DNA of 64,000 nt. Origin: Flavobacterium cellulosilyticum (GTDB lineage Bacteria; Bacteroidota; Bacteroidia; Flavobacteriales; Flavobacteriaceae). Of this stretch, positions 61,484 to 64,000 are shown piece by piece. The stretch is from contig NZ_SMFK01000002.1 in assembly GCF_004349355.1 (NCBI RefSeq), positions 62,001 through 126,000 of the forward strand. The letters are read 5' to 3'. Position 1 is the first letter of the stretch. Each line of letters begins with the position of its first letter. The notes below the pieces were generated by a model that did no database searches, was not told the origin of the DNA, and saw only the letters and a program-made list of their open reading frames with translations. The translations under genes and the position numbers were made by a program.

Positions 61484-61599
61484 GATGACTGACTGTAGTC
61501 TTAGTGTACAAAAAGTATCGAAAATTGATTATCATTTTCGGAACGAAATAATAATTGTGATTTTTAAGAATTAAATAATAAAGGAATAAAAAAAGAAAC

Positions 61600-62742
61600 A
61601 TGAAAGTCTTTGTATTAATTGAAAGAAGAGCCGATTATTCGCGTTACAGGCCAATTCTAGCGAAAATGAAAGAAGATTCATTTTTCGAGATTTATCTAGT
61701 GGTTACAGGAGCTTGCTTACTTGATTTGCACGGGAAAGATGTGAATTATATAGAAGAAGATGGCTTTGTTATCAATGCGAAAATACCCATGTTCAAAGCA
61801 GGAAATCCAGATAATGGAGCTGAAATGGTAAGGTCAATGGCTCGGGTTCTAGAAGGTGTAACCAATGAATTAGAAGCTTCAAAGCCGGATATTGTTTTAT
61901 CAGGATTTGATATAGGAGGTAATTTTGCAGTAACTATCGCCGCAGCACATATGAATATTCCTGTGGCACATATACAAGGTGGTGAAGTTACTGGTAGTAT
62001 TGACGAAAGTATTCGTCATGCGATGAGTAAATTTTCTCATATTCATTTTCCTGCTACTCAGGATGCCAAAAACAGATTAATTCGATTAGGTGAAAATCCT
62101 AAAGATATTTATGTTACAGGCTGTCCGTCGATAGATGTTTTAGTAAACACTCCCTATTTGCCAAAAGAAGAATTAGAAAAAGAATTTGATGTTGATTTTT
62201 CCAAACCTTTGCTGCTAATGATTCAGCATCCAGTTACAACCGAAGCGAAATCATCATTAGACCAGATAAAAGAAACGATAAATGCTATCAAAAATAAAGG
62301 AGTACAAGCCATAGTTTTACTGCCAAATAATGATGCAGGTCATGCTCAAATAATTGAAGAAATTAAAAATTCAGGGTTGAAATGGCTTCCCTCTTTATCA
62401 ACGATTAAGTTTGTTAACTTGTATCGTAATGCTTGGGCATTAATAGGAAACTCTTCATCTGGCATTCATGAAACGCCAAGCCTTAAAATTCCAACTATTA
62501 ATATTGGAAACCGTCAAATGGGCCGAGAAAGAGCTGCTAATGTAATAGATGTGCCAAATGACCAAGAATTAATTGAAGAAGCTATAGAGAAAGCACTTTT
62601 TGATACCGATTTTAGAAATTTTGTAAGAGGAATTGAAAATCCTTATGGTACTGGGAATTCAGCAGAAACAATTGTGACTCTTTTAAAGACGATTGACTTT
62701 GATGAGGTGAGCATTCAAAAAGTATTTTATGAAGGACTCTAA
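61600..62742 (+). CDS. neuC: Hydrolysing UDP/GDP-sugar 2-epimerase, NeuC/LegG type
   Basis: 380 residues of the 2-epimerase superfamily. KVFVLIERRADYSRYRPILA (2-21) replaces the GTRPE start of WecB and is typical of NeuC/LegG, with SGFDIGGNFAVTIAAAHMNI (about 104-123), HIQGGEVTGSIDESIRHAMS (about 127-146) and IGNSSSGIHETPSLKIPTIN (about 285-304). It releases the nucleotide while epimerising C2, giving the sugar that NeuB condenses. Together with a PtmE-like gene at the window end this could be the LegG step (from GDP- or UDP-2,4-diacetamido-trideoxyglucose). It overlaps the next gene by 14 bases. Confidence 0.87.
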   Translation: MKVFVLIERRADYSRYRPILAKMKEDSFFEIYLVVTGACLLDLHGKDVNYIEEDGFVINAKIPMFKAGNPDNGAEMVRSMARVLEGVTNELEASKPDIVLSGFDIGGNFAVTIAAAHMNIPVAHIQGGEVTGSIDESIRHAMSKFSHIHFPATQDAKNRLIRLGENPKDIYVTGCPSIDVLVNTPYLPKEELEKEFDVDFSKPLLLMIQHPVTTEAKSSLDQIKETINAIKNKGVQAIVLLPNNDAGHAQIIEEIKNSGLKWLPSLSTIKFVNLYRNAWALIGNSSSGIHETPSLKIPTINIGNRQMGRERAANVIDVPNDQELIEEAIEKALFDTDFRNFVRGIENPYGTGNSAETIVTLLKTIDFDEVSIQKVFYEGL

Positions 62743-63580
62743 AATATTATTGATTGGAGGTAATGGACTTCTTGGCCAAAGTTTGCAAAAGGAGTTGAAT
62801 AAAAATGAATTTACGGCTGTTTTTACTTGTTCTAGAGTAAGTAGTAATTCAGTCAATCATATTCAGGGAGATTTATTAGATTTGGATTTGGTTAGGATAT
62901 TAACCGCTTTTAATTTCGATTTAATTATTAATTTGACAGGACAAATTACCAAACCAATTGCTGATTGTTTAGCACTTAATTCAGTTGGAATTGAAAATTT
63001 GATTCAAATTATTCATAACAGTCCAAATTGTAAGTTAATTCAAATTTCAACAGTAGGAGTCTATGGAAGCTGTGATTTTGCAGATGAATTTAGTGAGCTG
63101 AATCCCGAAACACCTTATTCAAATGCTAAATGTGAAGCTGAAAAATTGTTAATAAGCAAATTGAATGCGGATCGTTTGGTAATATTTAGAGTGTCTAATC
63201 TTTATGGAGAAAAGCAATTAAAGGGTGTTTTTGCGTATTTGAATAAGGCTGCAGAATCAGACCAAATTCTAGATTTTAATAACGATGGTTCCTTAGTTCG
63301 ATTTTTTATTCACACGAATGACTGTGCGGCCATAATAGTCGAATTTATTCGCAATCACATTCAACATTCAACGGGGATTTATAATGTTATAGGAACAGAC
63401 CACTATTCCATACTGCAATTAATTCAGCTTTTTGAAGAAATTAAACAGCTGAAATTTAAAATAAATTTGGATATTGCCAAACCCTACGATAATGCATTAG
63501 CGATTTCTGACAAAAAAATAAGGAAACTCTTTGATTATTTGCCGAAAATGAATGTAAGGTCGTACCTCCAAACTATTTAA
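62729..63580 (+). CDS. NAD-dependent epimerase/dehydratase family (extended SDR)
   Basis: 283 residues. LIGGNGLLGQSLQ (7-19) is the cofactor loop. STVGVYGS (about 108-115) and Y-x3-K as YSNAK (Tyr130, Lys134) complete the SDR site. The second half is less conserved but has FFIHTNDCAAIIVEFI (about 191-206). In legionaminic acid clusters such an SDR is often found beside the NeuC/LegG gene. It may reduce or dehydrate the nucleotide sugar precursor. Overlaps neuC by 14 bases and precedes the PtmE-like gene by 4. Confidence 0.7.
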   Translation: MKDSKILLIGGNGLLGQSLQKELNKNEFTAVFTCSRVSSNSVNHIQGDLLDLDLVRILTAFNFDLIINLTGQITKPIADCLALNSVGIENLIQIIHNSPNCKLIQISTVGVYGSCDFADEFSELNPETPYSNAKCEAEKLLISKLNADRLVIFRVSNLYGEKQLKGVFAYLNKAAESDQILDFNNDGSLVRFFIHTNDCAAIIVEFIRNHIQHSTGIYNVIGTDHYSILQLIQLFEEIKQLKFKINLDIAKPYDNALAISDKKIRKLFDYLPKMNVRSYLQTI

Positions 63581-63584
63581 AGTT

Positions 63585-64000
63585 ATGATTAGAAATAAGG
63601 AAGATTTTTCAAAGTATACAGCTAGTCCCAATGATTCTATTAAAACCTGTATGGCAAGAATAGAACAAAATAAAAAAGGAGGCTTAATTATTATTGATGA
63701 AAACTACCTCTTGCTTGGGAGTATTAGCGATGGAGATATAAGAAGAGCATTTCTTGCTGGAAAGGGCATAGACGATGCTATTAATTTGAGTTATAATACA
63801 AGCCCAATAAAATGTTTAGACCATGAAACGGATGCATTAACTTTTGAAATTTTAATTGAAAAGAAAATTACGCTATTGCCAATTGTAGATAGTTGCAACG
63901 TTTTAATTGGCATTCAAACTTCTGAAAAAGGACATCGATTTGAAGCTGTTTCAAATTTTGTTGTGATTATGGTTGGAGGAGAAGGACTTCGGTTAGGTGA
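63585..64000 (+). CDS. CBS-domain nucleotidyltransferase, PtmE-like (cut by window edge)
   Basis: The visible 138 residues run to the edge without stop. They start MIRNKEDFSKYTASPNDSIK and form two CBS motifs (about 10-60 and 70-118: LLLGSISDGDIRRAFLAGKG, ITLLPIVDSCNVLIGIQ). After them comes NFVVIMVGGEGLRLG, the start of a sugar-nucleotidyltransferase domain. This arrangement is that of PtmE (GlcN-1-P guanylyltransferase), which begins the GDP-linked legionaminic acid route in Campylobacter. With neuB, neuC and neuA upstream it favours legionaminic or a related acid. The rest of the gene lies outside the window. Confidence 0.75.
   Translation, partial: MIRNKEDFSKYTASPNDSIKTCMARIEQNKKGGLIIIDENYLLLGSISDGDIRRAFLAGKGIDDAINLSYNTSPIKCLDHETDALTFEILIEKKITLLPIVDSCNVLIGIQTSEKGHRFEAVSNFVVIMVGGEGLRLG

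Noticed and set aside
61371..61574. Open frames of about 67 codons on both strands after the GIY-YIG gene
   Set aside because: They run across the 81-base repeat and REP cores, share the same first residues as the frame at 60821 because of the duplication, and have no protein-like conservation.
1..64000. tRNA or rRNA genes, phage or integrase genes
   Set aside because: No tRNA-like cloverleaf with GGTTC arm, no rRNA sequence and no integrase or phage protein was seen on either strand.

Overview
The window is a very large surface-polysaccharide locus from a low-GC Bacteroidota, most likely Flavobacterium or a close relative. Several things point there. The DNA is strongly AT-rich. The few candidate promoters carry the Bacteroidota -7 element TAnnTTTG. 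Two Wzc-type tyrosine kinases end in the alternating Tyr-Gly tails common in this phylum. A NusG-like antiterminator of the UpxY type precedes one export block. Nearly everything is on the + strand; the only clear minus-strand gene is a PHP-family tyrosine phosphatase at 46473-47213. Both edges cut a gene: a GT2 glycosyltransferase on the left and a CBS/nucleotidyltransferase protein on the right.

Layout. (1) 1-12074: glycosyltransferases, two polymerase-like membrane proteins (1313, 2830), a CapE/WecB-like/RmlD-like trio for a UDP-2-acetamido-2,6-dideoxy-L-hexose (L-QuiNAc or L-FucNAc), its probable WbuB-like transferase, an FdtA-like cupin and two phosphoglycosyl transferases. (2) 12176-20420: two Wza-lipoprotein/Wzc-kinase pairs, with recR and repeat-rich spacers between them. 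(3) 20445-24004: a UDP-HexNAc 4-epimerase and 6-dehydrogenase (UDP-GalNAcA route) and RmlB. (4) 24053-35017: UpxY-like regulator, 400-base leader, a large SLBB export protein, a kinase-less Wzz, a Wzx flippase, a Wzy-like polymerase, glycosyltransferases and an AsnB-type amidotransferase. (5) 35020-46398: a membrane protein, then a full PglA/C/D/E/F-like set for an N-acylated 4-amino-QuiNAc sugar. Inside it sit a KAS III, an acyl carrier protein and a ketoreductase-like SDR; RmlC, RmlD and RmlA lie between PglE and PglF. (6) 46473-58656: the phosphatase, a Wzm/Wzt ABC exporter, an acetyltransferase, two FkbM methyltransferases and a run of GT2, GT4, GT8-like and GT14-like transferases. (7) 58685-64000: NeuA, NeuB and NeuC-like genes, an SDR and the start of a PtmE-like gene, suggesting a nonulosonic acid (legionaminic or sialic type). 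A GIY-YIG gene embedded in a dense array of palindromic REP-like repeats splits neuB from neuC.

How it fits together. The nucleotide sugars that can be read out are dTDP-L-rhamnose, UDP-L-QuiNAc or L-FucNAc, UDP-GalNAcA (possibly amidated), UDP-Qui2NAc4N-acyl and a CMP-nonulosonate. L-Rha, a 6-deoxy-L-HexNAc and an acylated Qui2NAc4N are, as I recall, the component types of the Flavobacterium psychrophilum O-polysaccharide, so part of this locus probably makes an O-antigen of that kind. Wzx/Wzy plus three Wza/Wzz-type export sets and an ABC exporter imply more than one surface polymer.

The two most unusual features are the KAS III-ACP-SDR cassette, which looks like a dedicated maker of the acyl group on the amino sugar, and the GIY-YIG gene with its REPIN-like repeats, which may be a nuclease-linked repeat system. 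No tRNA, rRNA, CRISPR array or complete insertion sequence was seen.
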